This document shows positions 28,588-36,722 of a stretch of DNA of 64,000 bases, piece by piece. The notes under the pieces were generated by a model that saw only the letters and a list, made by a program, of their open reading frames with translations, did no database searches and was not told the origin of the DNA. Numbering within the stretch: the first letter of the stretch is position 1; every line of letters starts with the position of its first letter. Made by a program: the position numbers and the translations under genes. The DNA is from Ferruginibacter sp. (GTDB taxonomy: Bacteria; Bacteroidota; Bacteroidia; Chitinophagales; Chitinophagaceae). The stretch spans positions 186,001 to 250,000 of the forward strand of contig JAHBTN010000001.1 of assembly GCA_019638575.1 (NCBI GenBank), in the 5' to 3' direction.

Positions 28588-29589
28588 TTAATGATAATAC
28601 TGCCCTTTGGGAATTTTAAAAATTCGGCCCTGCATAAACCGGTTAAGCTCGGTGTACTCTTTATTGTGGGCTGCTGTCCAGGCCTGGTAAGCCGGTAAAT
28701 TTTCTGCTGTAGCAAATATCCATTGGTTATAGGCTTCAAACAAACCTGCTTCAATAAATTGCTTTTGCAGGTCAAACAGTCTAAAAGGAAATTTGGAAGC
28801 GTATTCGGCATACCAGTCTAATATAAACCGGGTTCTAATCATGGTTAATGAGGTTGTATTAATACCTGATGCTGCCACCGAACTTTGCTTGTTCATTGTT
28901 TTTAAAAATGCAAGAGTAAAAGCATTTTTTTCTTTGTAATTTTTTACCAGGTCTGCGTCCGAAAATAATTTTTTGTACCCTTCCAATAATATATTTTTCA
29001 CCTCGGGTGTATAAGCACTTAACGGGTCAATGTTTAAAAAAATTTCACCGTAAATAAGGCTCCAGGTTTTATCGGTAGTAAAATAATAATACTTACAAGC
29101 ATTGTAATAGTTACCTGCAAAACCGGGGTCATTCTCTATTCCTTTTTCCCATTGCTTAATGGCACTGTAATCCTGCTTGGTCCATAATACTTTTCCTAAC
29201 TCATTATACAGTGCCCCGCTATTGGGTAATTTTTTTATTCCTTTCCTGTATGCAGCTTCCGATTCTTTCACCATATCCATTGCCCAGTAAGTATCGCCTG
29301 CCATTTGAAAACATTGGTCGTCGGCATCATCCCTGTCCAACAGTTTGTTAAGCACTTCAACCGATTTTTTATAGTCTTTGGCATAATAATAATTAAGGCC
29401 AAGGTCTTTTGCGGCTTCCAGGTTATTCGGTTCCATTACCAATACCCTGTTTAGTATAAGTATGGCATTTGCATAATCTCCTTTATGCATATAATCCCTG
29501 GCACTCTGTTGTAATTGCTTTACATCCTGCGCTGCAGTTATTAATTGCAAACTAATGGCAACTGACAGGAAAAATATTTTTTTCATCAT
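28588..29589 (-). CDS. Secreted tetratricopeptide-repeat protein
   Basis: The 333-residue protein has a signal peptide (MMKKIFFLSVAISLQLITAA) followed by at least four TPR-like helix pairs, for example DYANAILILNRVLVMEPNN, and ALYNELGKVLWTKQDY with the usual Ala/Gly/Leu spacing. The C-terminal third lacks clear repeats. It is expected in the periplasm as a protein-binding scaffold. Two adjacent ATG codons are possible starts. No partner is evident: the neighbours are DUF1015 upstream and the 2TM gene downstream. Confidence 0.78.
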   Translation of the reverse strand: MMKKIFFLSVAISLQLITAAQDVKQLQQSARDYMHKGDYANAILILNRVLVMEPNNLEAAKDLGLNYYYAKDYKKSVEVLNKLLDRDDADDQCFQMAGDTYWAMDMVKESEAAYRKGIKKLPNSGALYNELGKVLWTKQDYSAIKQWEKGIENDPGFAGNYYNACKYYYFTTDKTWSLIYGEIFLNIDPLSAYTPEVKNILLEGYKKLFSDADLVKNYKEKNAFTLAFLKTMNKQSSVAASGINTTSLTMIRTRFILDWYAEYASKFPFRLFDLQKQFIEAGLFEAYNQWIFATAENLPAYQAWTAAHNKEYTELNRFMQGRIFKIPKGQYYH

Positions 29590-29644
29590 ACTTTAAATAA
29601 ATTGACGGTAAGATAATTATTAAAACTGTTAACGCTTAATTGTA

Positions 29645-30886
29645 TCAATCCATTTCAGTTTCATTTATTAAATGTGTAAGAAGGCCATCTCTTAACTTAG
29701 GTTCAAACCAGGTGCTTTTGGGTGGCATCACATTGCCACTGTCGGCAATATCAAATAATTGCTGAATGGTTACAGGATGCAAACTAAAAGCCACCGCCAT
29801 ATCGCCGCTGTCAACTCTTTTTTCAAGCTCAGCCAGCCCACGTATGCCGCCAACAAAATCTATCCGTTTATCGGTACGCTGGTCTTTTATATTTAAAACA
29901 GGGGCAAGCAAATTATCAGACAGGATGCTGATATCAAGAATACCAATTGGGTCGTTGCTATAACTGCCGACGTGTGCAGTAAGGCGGTACCATTGCTTAT
30001 CAAGGTACATACCAAATGTGTGTAACCTATCGGGCGAAAAAGCCTTACCTGCAGTTTCCACATCAAACTTATTTTTTATGGCCGATAAAAAATCATTTTT
30101 GCTCAATCCGTTTAAATCAGTTACTACACGGTTGTAATCCATAATGTACAACTGGTTTGATGGAAATAAAGTAGTGAGAAAAATATCAGCGCCTTCAGGA
30201 GCAAGCGATCCTAAAGCTGCCCTCACTTTTGCTGCAGAGGCTGCCCTGTGATGCCCGTCGGCAATATAAGTACAGGGAACTTTTGTTTTAAATAATAAAC
30301 TAATCTCTTCAATTGTTTCATCAGCATTTACAATCCAAATGGTATGTTTAATGCCATCATCAGCAATAAAATCATACACCGGGTTTTTTTCCTTCCACTT
30401 ATTAATAATAGCATCAATTTCATTTACATTTCGGTAGACAAGAAATACATTACCGGTTTGTGCACCCGTAGTTTTTATATGATTAATCCTGTCTTGCTCT
30501 TTTTCGGGCCGGGTAAATTCATGTTTCTTTATAAGCCCATTTTCATAATCATCAACCGAACTGCCACAAACCAAGCCTGTTTGGCTTTTGCCATTCATTG
30601 TTAACTCATATATATAGTAACAAGCCTTGCTTTCTCTAAACAATATTTTACGGCTGATGAATGCATCAAGATTTTCTTTTGCCTTATCGTAAACTGCTTG
30701 TGCATGTATATCAACTGTATCGGGCAAGTCTATTTCGCTTTTTGTTATGTGCAAAAAACTTGCATTGTTTCCCTGCGCCTCCACCTTGGCTTCTTTACTG
30801 TTAAGCACATCATAAGGCCTCGATGCTACAAGCCTTGCTGTTTCTGCTGCCGGCCTTAAAGCCTTAAAAGGTGATACTGTAACCAT
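29645..30886 (-). CDS. DUF1015-family protein
   Basis: The 413-residue soluble protein belongs to DUF1015, recognised from the start VSPFKALRPAAETARLVASRPYD and the central YIADGHHRAASAAKV motif. In many bacteria the family sits beside serine-biosynthesis genes, and here serC is 37 bases upstream on the same strand. No enzymatic activity is established; the DGHHR block suggests a catalytic or metal-binding site. Length is normal for the family. A role linked to serine or phosphoserine metabolism is inferred from synteny only. Confidence 0.88.
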   Translation of the reverse strand: MVTVSPFKALRPAAETARLVASRPYDVLNSKEAKVEAQGNNASFLHITKSEIDLPDTVDIHAQAVYDKAKENLDAFISRKILFRESKACYYIYELTMNGKSQTGLVCGSSVDDYENGLIKKHEFTRPEKEQDRINHIKTTGAQTGNVFLVYRNVNEIDAIINKWKEKNPVYDFIADDGIKHTIWIVNADETIEEISLLFKTKVPCTYIADGHHRAASAAKVRAALGSLAPEGADIFLTTLFPSNQLYIMDYNRVVTDLNGLSKNDFLSAIKNKFDVETAGKAFSPDRLHTFGMYLDKQWYRLTAHVGSYSNDPIGILDISILSDNLLAPVLNIKDQRTDKRIDFVGGIRGLAELEKRVDSGDMAVAFSLHPVTIQQLFDIADSGNVMPPKSTWFEPKLRDGLLTHLINETEMD

Positions 30887-30923
30887 GCTTATGTATTAAT
30901 TATAAAAATGAAAATAAATGTTT

Positions 30924-31991
30924 TTATCCGTTTTTTATTGCAAACTCTTTCATAACCTGTGCCAATACTTCCACGCTGCTTAATGGCAGTGCATTATATA
31001 ACGAAGCCCTAAAGCCGCCAACCAAACGATGCCCCTTAATACCTACAATACCGTTTTCTTTTGTATAATTTAAAAAAGGTTCTTCCAGTGTTTTATCGTT
31101 CATCACAAAACATACATTCATCCTGCTCCTGTCTTCGGCCTGTGCTGTACCGGTAAACAAAGGGTTAACATCAATAGCTTCATATAACAATGTAGCTTTT
31201 TTTTCATTCCGTTTTTCCATTGCCTCAGGGCCGCCATTTGCCTTTAACCATCTTAAAGTAAGCAAGCAAACATAAATAGCAAATACAGGTGGTGTATTTA
31301 ACATACTTCCTTCTTTTATATGGTTCCTGTAATCGAGTATGGTAGGTATAGTACGTTTTACTTTTCCTAAAATATTTTTATTTACCACTACAAGGTTTAC
31401 ACCGGCCGGCCCCATATTTTTTTGTGCACCGGCATAAATTAAACTAAATGAATTAAAATTTAATACCCGGCTAAAAATATCGCTGCTCATATCGGCAACC
31501 AGGCTATTGCTGGTAACAGGTATATGTTGCCATTGTGTTCCGTAAATGGTATTGTTGGTAGTTATGTGCAAGTATTTTGAATCGTTGGGTACTGCAAAAT
31601 CTTTGGGTATATAATTAAAATTAGTATCCCTGCTGCTGCAAACAGTTTCAACTCTGCCAAATAGTTTTGCTTCTTTAATGGCTTTGGTACTCCATACACC
31701 GGTATCGGTGTAGGCCGATGATTCCTTGTCATCCAGCAAATTCATCGGCACTTGCATGAACTGTGTAGATGCGCCGCCATGCAGGAATAAAACTTCGTGT
31801 TCATCATCAAGCTGCATCAACTCTCTTACCAATGCCCTTGCTTCGTCCATTACATCCTGGAACAAAGCAGTGCGATGCCCTATTTCTAAAATTGATAAAC
31901 CTGTACCGTTATAATCAAGTACTGATTTAGATGCTTCTTCAAAAACAACTTTTGGTAAGATAGAAGGCCCGGCATTAAAATTATGAACCAC
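30924..31991 (-). CDS. serC: Phosphoserine aminotransferase
   Basis: The 355-residue class V PLP enzyme converts 3-phosphohydroxypyruvate to phosphoserine using glutamate, and also serves pyridoxal synthesis in some bacteria. The family start HNFNAGPSILP, GGASTQF loop (72-78) and Schiff-base Lys191 in AGAQKNMGPAG are present, as is HRLVGGFRASLYNA near the C-terminus. The start codon is GTG: no in-frame ATG gives the full HNFNAGP opening. The DUF1015 gene follows. A serA gene, often adjacent, is not seen. Confidence 0.95.
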   Translation of the reverse strand: MVHNFNAGPSILPKVVFEEASKSVLDYNGTGLSILEIGHRTALFQDVMDEARALVRELMQLDDEHEVLFLHGGASTQFMQVPMNLLDDKESSAYTDTGVWSTKAIKEAKLFGRVETVCSSRDTNFNYIPKDFAVPNDSKYLHITTNNTIYGTQWQHIPVTSNSLVADMSSDIFSRVLNFNSFSLIYAGAQKNMGPAGVNLVVVNKNILGKVKRTIPTILDYRNHIKEGSMLNTPPVFAIYVCLLTLRWLKANGGPEAMEKRNEKKATLLYEAIDVNPLFTGTAQAEDRSRMNVCFVMNDKTLEEPFLNYTKENGIVGIKGHRLVGGFRASLYNALPLSSVEVLAQVMKEFAIKNG

Positions 31992-32087
31992 TGTTTAATT
32001 AATTAACTGGTGAAATATTGTTGCTGGCAAAAATACCTATTTAGCCGCAAACCCTTTTTTTGATTTTTGTGAACCTGTATAATGCTA

Positions 32088-32123
32088 TAAAACAACATTG
32101 CCAAAGCGGTAAACTTTGGCAAT
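32088..32123 (-). terminator. Terminator of the BI-1 gene
   Basis: ATTGCCAAAG (32097-32106) pairs with CTTTGGCAAT (32114-32123) over a 7-base loop. On the minus strand it is followed by a T-rich stretch (GTTGTTTTAT), 27 bases after the BI-1 stop. Confidence 0.78.
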
Positions 32124-32149
32124 GCGATTATAAAAAATTTTTAGTTTAA

Positions 32150-32914
32150 TTATCTTTTGCTCATTTTAGAAAGCAGCCTCAGTATTTCAAGATATAACCA
32201 AACAATGGTTACCAGTAAGCCAAATGCACCATACCATTCCATATATTTAGGTGCACCTAACTCAACTCCACGTTCAATCATATCAAAATCTAAAATCAGA
32301 TTAAGGGCTGCAAGGGCAACAACAAAAACAGAAAACCCGATACCAAGTGCACTGCCCTCGTGTAAAAACGGAATTTGTATGCCAAAGAAACCAAGCACTA
32401 TGGCTATAAGGTAAAATATGGCGATGCCGGCAGTGGCAGTAATGATAATGCTTTTGAATTTTTCTGTTGCTTTTATAATTTTAAAGCTATACAGCAGGTA
32501 CATGGCAATAGCTGTACCAAATGTTAAACCAACTGCATTTATTACAATACCGGGCGCAACATCTGCAAATGCAAACTTGTAATAAGCAGATATAGCACCT
32601 ACAAACAAGCCTTCAAGCAATGCATAAAGCGGTGCAAGGTAGGGCGCCCATTCTTTTTTAAACATCATTACAATGGCAACGACAAGGCCGCCAAATGCGC
32701 CCACATAAATAAATGTTTGAACGTTGCTGCCGCCTTCTGCATATTCTTTCCATGCATAAAAAGCAGTGCCCATCACCATTAAAAACAAAAAACCAAATTT
32801 TTGTAATGTACCTTTTACAGTCATTACATTTTCAGGCGAAACCACCTGGTCAAGCACGGTGTTTTTAAACCTGTTTTCAGCTAAGGTTGGATTACCCGAT
32901 TTAAATAAAGCCAT
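32150..32914 (-). CDS. Bax inhibitor-1/YccA-family membrane protein
   Basis: The 254-residue protein has about seven membrane spans after a polar 45-residue N-terminus (MALFKSGNPTLAENRFKN). This N-terminal motif, SGNPTL, and the end region with DFDMIERGVELGAPKYMEWY are typical of the Bacteroidota/Actinobacteria branch of the BI-1/YccA family. In this family paired aspartates near the C-terminus control a pH-sensitive calcium leak. Its role here is unknown. It is divergent from pheS with about 100 bases between. Confidence 0.9.
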   Translation of the reverse strand: MALFKSGNPTLAENRFKNTVLDQVVSPENVMTVKGTLQKFGFLFLMVMGTAFYAWKEYAEGGSNVQTFIYVGAFGGLVVAIVMMFKKEWAPYLAPLYALLEGLFVGAISAYYKFAFADVAPGIVINAVGLTFGTAIAMYLLYSFKIIKATEKFKSIIITATAGIAIFYLIAIVLGFFGIQIPFLHEGSALGIGFSVFVVALAALNLILDFDMIERGVELGAPKYMEWYGAFGLLVTIVWLYLEILRLLSKMSKR

Positions 32915-33006
32915 AACTATAAATTTTGTTTATAAAATTAAAGAAACTCCTGTAAAAATCAACCTAATTTTTAAAAGCCTGCTTAAATAGCTACTGCCGC
33001 TTTCCT

Positions 33007-33014
33007 TATCTTTG
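33007..33014 (+). promoter_or_regulatory. -7 promoter element of pheS
   Basis: TATCTTTG matches TAnnTTTG exactly and ends four bases before the pheS ATG. Transcription would start at or very near the start codon, so the mRNA is predicted leaderless or nearly so. Confidence 0.7.
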
Positions 33015-33018
33015 CCGC

Positions 33019-34041
33019 ATGGAACAACTGGTAAAACAGATAGAAAGTTTAAAAGAAGAGATAAAGGCATTTAATAATGGTGATGCCGAAAGTTTCCGTA
33101 TTAAATACCTGGGCACTAAGGGCCTGGTGAAGGCCATGATGGGTGAAATGAAAAATGTGGCTGCCGAAAATAAAAAGCAGGCCGGGCAGCTATTAAATGA
33201 ATTTAAATTATTTACTGAAGCCAGGTATGAAGAATTAAAAGCTGCATCGGGCAACGGGCAACAGGCTACACAAAGCGATATGGACCTTTCGCTGCCTGCC
33301 GACCCCATGCCATTGGGAAGCCGCCATCCTATCAGCATTGTAAAAAACAGGATCATCTCTATTTTTAAAAGGCTTGGTTTTGCCGTGGCCGAAGGCCCCG
33401 AAATAGAAGACGACTTTCATAATTTTACCGCACTTAACATGCCGGAGAACCATACTGCAAGGGATATGCAGGATACGTTTTATATTACACAAAACCCCGA
33501 CTGGCTTTTACGCACCCATACATCAAGCGTGCAGGTGCATGAAATGCAAAAAGGAAATTTACCCATAAGGATTATTTGCCCGGGCAGGGTTTACCGCAAC
33601 GAAACCATCAGCGCACGTGCCCATTGTTTTTTTCACCAGGTAGAAGGTTTATACATAGCAGAAAATGTTTCGTTTGCCGACCTAAAACAAACGCTTTATT
33701 TTTTTGTACAGGAAATGTTTGGCAAAGATGTAAAAGTGCGTTTTAGGCCAAGCTATTTCCCTTTTACCGAACCAAGCGCCGAAATGGACATCAGTTGCCT
33801 GATATGCGGCGGCGAAGGTTGCAGTGTTTGTAAAAAAACCGGTTGGGTAGAAATACTTGGCTGTGGCATGGTGCATCCCAATGTATTGGATAACTGTGGT
33901 ATTGACAGTAATAAATATACCGGCTTTGCTTTTGGCATGGGTATAGAAAGAATTACCATGCTTAAATACCAGATTAAAGACCTGCGCCTGTTCAGCGAAA
34001 ATGATGTAAGGTTTTTAAAGCAATTTACTTCGGGGATATAA
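33019..34041 (+). CDS. pheS: Phenylalanine--tRNA ligase alpha subunit
   Basis: The 340-residue class II synthetase catalytic subunit charges tRNA-Phe as part of an alpha2-beta2 enzyme. It shows an N-terminal coiled coil, GSRHPIS, motif 2 (GRVYRNETISARAHCFFHQVEG) and motif 3 region FAFGMGIERITMLKY, with FRPSYFPFTEPSAE between them. A four-cysteine cluster (CLICGGEGCSVC, residues about 257-268) is inserted near the active domain, a form known in some bacterial PheS proteins. The pheT beta-subunit gene is not adjacent. Confidence 0.96.
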   Translation: MEQLVKQIESLKEEIKAFNNGDAESFRIKYLGTKGLVKAMMGEMKNVAAENKKQAGQLLNEFKLFTEARYEELKAASGNGQQATQSDMDLSLPADPMPLGSRHPISIVKNRIISIFKRLGFAVAEGPEIEDDFHNFTALNMPENHTARDMQDTFYITQNPDWLLRTHTSSVQVHEMQKGNLPIRIICPGRVYRNETISARAHCFFHQVEGLYIAENVSFADLKQTLYFFVQEMFGKDVKVRFRPSYFPFTEPSAEMDISCLICGGEGCSVCKKTGWVEILGCGMVHPNVLDNCGIDSNKYTGFAFGMGIERITMLKYQIKDLRLFSENDVRFLKQFTSGI

Positions 34042-34098
34042 AGTTGGCTGCTATGTTAAAGCAACCTCTTGTCAAATTCGTAAACCAAATCTAACATA

Positions 34099-34566
34099 AT
34101 GAAACAGTTGACACTTTTTATACTATTGGCAACAGTAATAAGTTGCAATCAGACAAAAGAGAAAAGCACTTCGACACTTCCTGTAAATGTTGACTCATTG
34201 ACGGCAACCTTTCTTGCAGGCTGGAATAACAAAGATTCAGCAGCTATTATGAAAACAATTGCTGACAATGCCATAGTTATGAACGACTCATTAATTCATA
34301 ATGGACATTCTACTATTGCAAATAATTGGGTAAGTGGTGGAGTTAAAGTACTTAGCAATATTAAGACTTTGTCAGTAATTAAGGATAGCGACAACAAAAT
34401 TGCATATGATGGAGGAACGTATTCACTTGACTTGACACCACCAGGCGGACCTGTTCTTAAAGAGAAGGGCAATTACAATCTTGTATGGACAAAGCAACAA
34501 AATGGAGAATGGAAATTGACCTTAATTCATATTGAAGACATTACAAGAATGCCCGACATTAAATAA
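34099..34566 (+). CDS. DUF4440/SnoaL-like lipoprotein
   Basis: The 155-residue product has a lipoprotein signal (MKQLTLFILLATVISC, lipobox ISC at 14-16) and then an NTF2-like fold segment: VDSLTATFLAGWNNKDSAAIM and a VWTKQQNGEWKLTLIH end, typical of DUF4440 proteins. The family fold binds small ligands, with no defined substrate here. Codon use differs from the neighbours: Asp is mostly GAC and Gly often GGA. The gene breaks the pheS to hbd plus-strand series and is flanked by short inverted matches. Recent transfer is inferred. Confidence 0.75.
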   Translation: MKQLTLFILLATVISCNQTKEKSTSTLPVNVDSLTATFLAGWNNKDSAAIMKTIADNAIVMNDSLIHNGHSTIANNWVSGGVKVLSNIKTLSVIKDSDNKIAYDGGTYSLDLTPPGGPVLKEKGNYNLVWTKQQNGEWKLTLIHIEDITRMPDIK

Positions 34567-34855
34567 ATTACAATTCAAAAAAAACACAGCCGCCAACACA
34601 AGTATTTTCAAAAACAGCACTTCACAAAGTATCATCAGTTATGTGCTACAATCAGCAGCAATTCAGGCAGACATATTTTCAAATACCGCCAATTCGAAAA
34701 TATATAAACCATTACATTCTATAAATAGATTTTACAAAAACCCTGCCTTATTTTATTATTTTAAACTTTGTTATTTGAGCAATTACAACTCATTTTTTCA
34801 ACTTCAAAAGTTAGTCTAATAATTATATCTTTAGGGCAAACAAGTTAAATTTAAA
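34567..34855 (+). other. Intergenic stretch after the foreign-looking lipoprotein gene
   Basis: These 289 bases hold no convincing gene. GCCGCCAAC near 34589-34597 is an imperfect inverted match to GTTGGCTGC near 34044-34052 on the other side of the lipoprotein gene. TATCTTTA about 30 bases before the next ATG is a one-mismatch promoter element. Confidence 0.4.
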
Positions 34856-35698
34856 ATGAACAGCATTTGTGTAATAGGCGCCGGCACCATGGGCAGCGGC
34901 ATAGCGCAAACAGCAGCCCAAAACGGTTTTAATACTTTATTGTTTGATATCAATATTGAAGTTGTAGAAAAAGTAAAAGCGGCCATCAATAAAAGCCTCG
35001 GTTTTCTTGTTTCAAAAGAAAAAATAACAAGCGCCGAAAAAGATGCAATACAAAACAGGATACAGTTTATTACAAACATACAGCAATGCAGGGCCGATGT
35101 AATTATAGAAGCCATAGTAGAAAAAACCGAAGCCAAAGTTTCAGTTTTCAATCAACTTGCAGCCATCAATAAAAGCGATACCATCTTTGCTTCCAACACA
35201 TCTTCCTTATCAATATCCGACATACAATCAAAACTTAATAACCCACAACAAGTGGTGGGCATGCATTTTTTTAACCCGGCACAGGTGATGAAACTGGTAG
35301 AAGTGGTTAAAGGCAAACAAACATCAGAAGTGGTTGCTCAAAAAATTTACAATCTTTGCCTGCAAATGAAAAAAACACCGGTGATGTGCAAAGATGCTCC
35401 GGGCTTTATTGTAAACCGTGTTGCCAGGCATTATTATTTGGAAGCGATGAAGCTGGTAGAAAAAAATATTGCAAGCATAGAAAATGCAGATGAGATAATG
35501 GAAGCCTCGGGATTTAAAATGGGGCCTTTTAAACTTATGGACCTTATTGGCAATGATATAAACCTTGCCGTTTCGCAATCTTTATATGATGCCTTTAACC
35601 AGGCCCAAAGGTTTACACCATCACCCCTGCAGGTACAAAAAGTAAAACAAGGCCAACTGGGCAAAAAAACAGGAGAAGGATTTTATAAATATAATTGA
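34856..35698 (+). CDS. 3-hydroxybutyryl-CoA dehydrogenase
   Basis: The 280-residue NAD-dependent enzyme oxidises L-3-hydroxyacyl-CoA (or reduces acetoacetyl-CoA). It has GAGTMGSGIAQ (NAD-binding, residues 6-16), SNTSSLSI with the catalytic-site Ser, HFFNPAQVMKLVEVV with the catalytic His and a C-terminal dimerising helical domain with GEGFYKY. Length fits the single-domain Hbd/PaaH type. An epimerase-like gene starts two bases after its stop codon, so the two are translationally coupled. The exact pathway (butyrate, phenylacetate or fatty-acid oxidation) cannot be told from the context. Confidence 0.93.
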   Translation: MNSICVIGAGTMGSGIAQTAAQNGFNTLLFDINIEVVEKVKAAINKSLGFLVSKEKITSAEKDAIQNRIQFITNIQQCRADVIIEAIVEKTEAKVSVFNQLAAINKSDTIFASNTSSLSISDIQSKLNNPQQVVGMHFFNPAQVMKLVEVVKGKQTSEVVAQKIYNLCLQMKKTPVMCKDAPGFIVNRVARHYYLEAMKLVEKNIASIENADEIMEASGFKMGPFKLMDLIGNDINLAVSQSLYDAFNQAQRFTPSPLQVQKVKQGQLGKKTGEGFYKYN

Positions 35699-35700
35699 TA

Positions 35701-36678
35701 ATGATTTTAGTTACAGGCGGCGCTGGTTTATTGGGAAATGAATTAATTAAGCAACTGCTTGATGCAGGCAAAGAAGTGAGGGCCATTTATAATAAAACCC
35801 CATTACAAAATTTCAACTCAGCAAAACTGCAGCAGGTTAACTGCAATATATTAGATGTAATTGGTTTGGAAAAAGCCATGCAGGGTATTGAAGAAGTTTA
35901 TCATTGTGCAGGCATGGTAACATTTAATCCCAGGCACCGGCATCAAATGTTTAAGATAAATGTAGAAGGTACGGCTAACGTGGTAAATATCGCTTTGGAT
36001 GCCGGTGTAAAAAAACTGGTTCATGTAAGTTCGGTTGCAGCCATGGGCCGCATACGAGAAAACAAGCCAATTGATGAAACCATGAACTGGACCGAAGAAA
36101 CCAGCAACAGCAAATATGGCCAAAGTAAATACCTGGCAGAAATGCAGGTGTGGCGTGGCATTAGCGAAGGGCTTGTTGCGGTTATTGTAAACCCGGTAAT
36201 TATTTTAGGCGCCGGTAATTGGGAGGGTGGTTCTACGCAACTTTTTAAATCGGTGTACGACGAATTTCCCTGGTATGCTACCGGCACTTCGGGTTTTGTT
36301 GATGTACGGGATGTGGCAATTATAATGCAACAGTTAATGAACAGCAATATAACTGCTCAACGTTTTATCATAAGCGCTCAAAATAAAAGCTATGCCGATG
36401 TATTTACACTTATAGCAAAAGCATTTGGAAAAAGGCCGCCGTATAAAAAAGTAACTCCTACAATAGCGGCCATTGTTTGGCGGCTTGAAGCCATCAAAAG
36501 TTTTTTTACCGGTAAATCGCCGCTTGTTACAAAAGAAACTTCAAAAACAGCGCTCACCAATGCCAGTTTTGATAACAGCAAACTGTTGCGTTATTTACCT
36601 GGGTTTACTTACCGCTCTATTGAAACATGCATTAAAGACACCTGCTTTTCATTACAACAAAAGCTTAACAGCAATTGA
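35701..36678 (+). CDS. NAD(P)-dependent epimerase/dehydratase-family protein
   Basis: The product has about 325 residues. It shows the extended-SDR motif VTGGAGLLGNELI at the N-terminus, HVSSVAAMG, and the Tyr-x3-Lys pair in YGQSKYLAE. An ATG at 35701 is used; a TTG two codons earlier would overlap the hbd stop. The family covers sugar epimerases, dihydroflavonol-type reductases and hydroxysteroid dehydrogenases; the GRIRENKPIDETMNW region looks most like the dihydroflavonol-reductase-like group. Coupling to the CoA dehydrogenase gene suggests a shared pathway, not identified. Confidence 0.88.
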   Translation: MILVTGGAGLLGNELIKQLLDAGKEVRAIYNKTPLQNFNSAKLQQVNCNILDVIGLEKAMQGIEEVYHCAGMVTFNPRHRHQMFKINVEGTANVVNIALDAGVKKLVHVSSVAAMGRIRENKPIDETMNWTEETSNSKYGQSKYLAEMQVWRGISEGLVAVIVNPVIILGAGNWEGGSTQLFKSVYDEFPWYATGTSGFVDVRDVAIIMQQLMNSNITAQRFIISAQNKSYADVFTLIAKAFGKRPPYKKVTPTIAAIVWRLEAIKSFFTGKSPLVTKETSKTALTNASFDNSKLLRYLPGFTYRSIETCIKDTCFSLQQKLNSN

Positions 36679-36722
36679 TGTAATTTAGCGCATTCATTTT
36701 TTATACTGTTTAATATAACCTG

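Noticed and set aside
33789-33824. The four-cysteine cluster in PheS as a separate rubredoxin-like insertion
   Set aside because: It is part of an otherwise complete PheS, and such clusters are known in bacterial PheS proteins, so it is not a fusion.
34532-34819. A 95-codon frame running out of the lipoprotein gene into the gap
   Set aside because: It overlaps the real gene in another frame, and its low-complexity Ser/Asn/Lys-rich translation has no family match.
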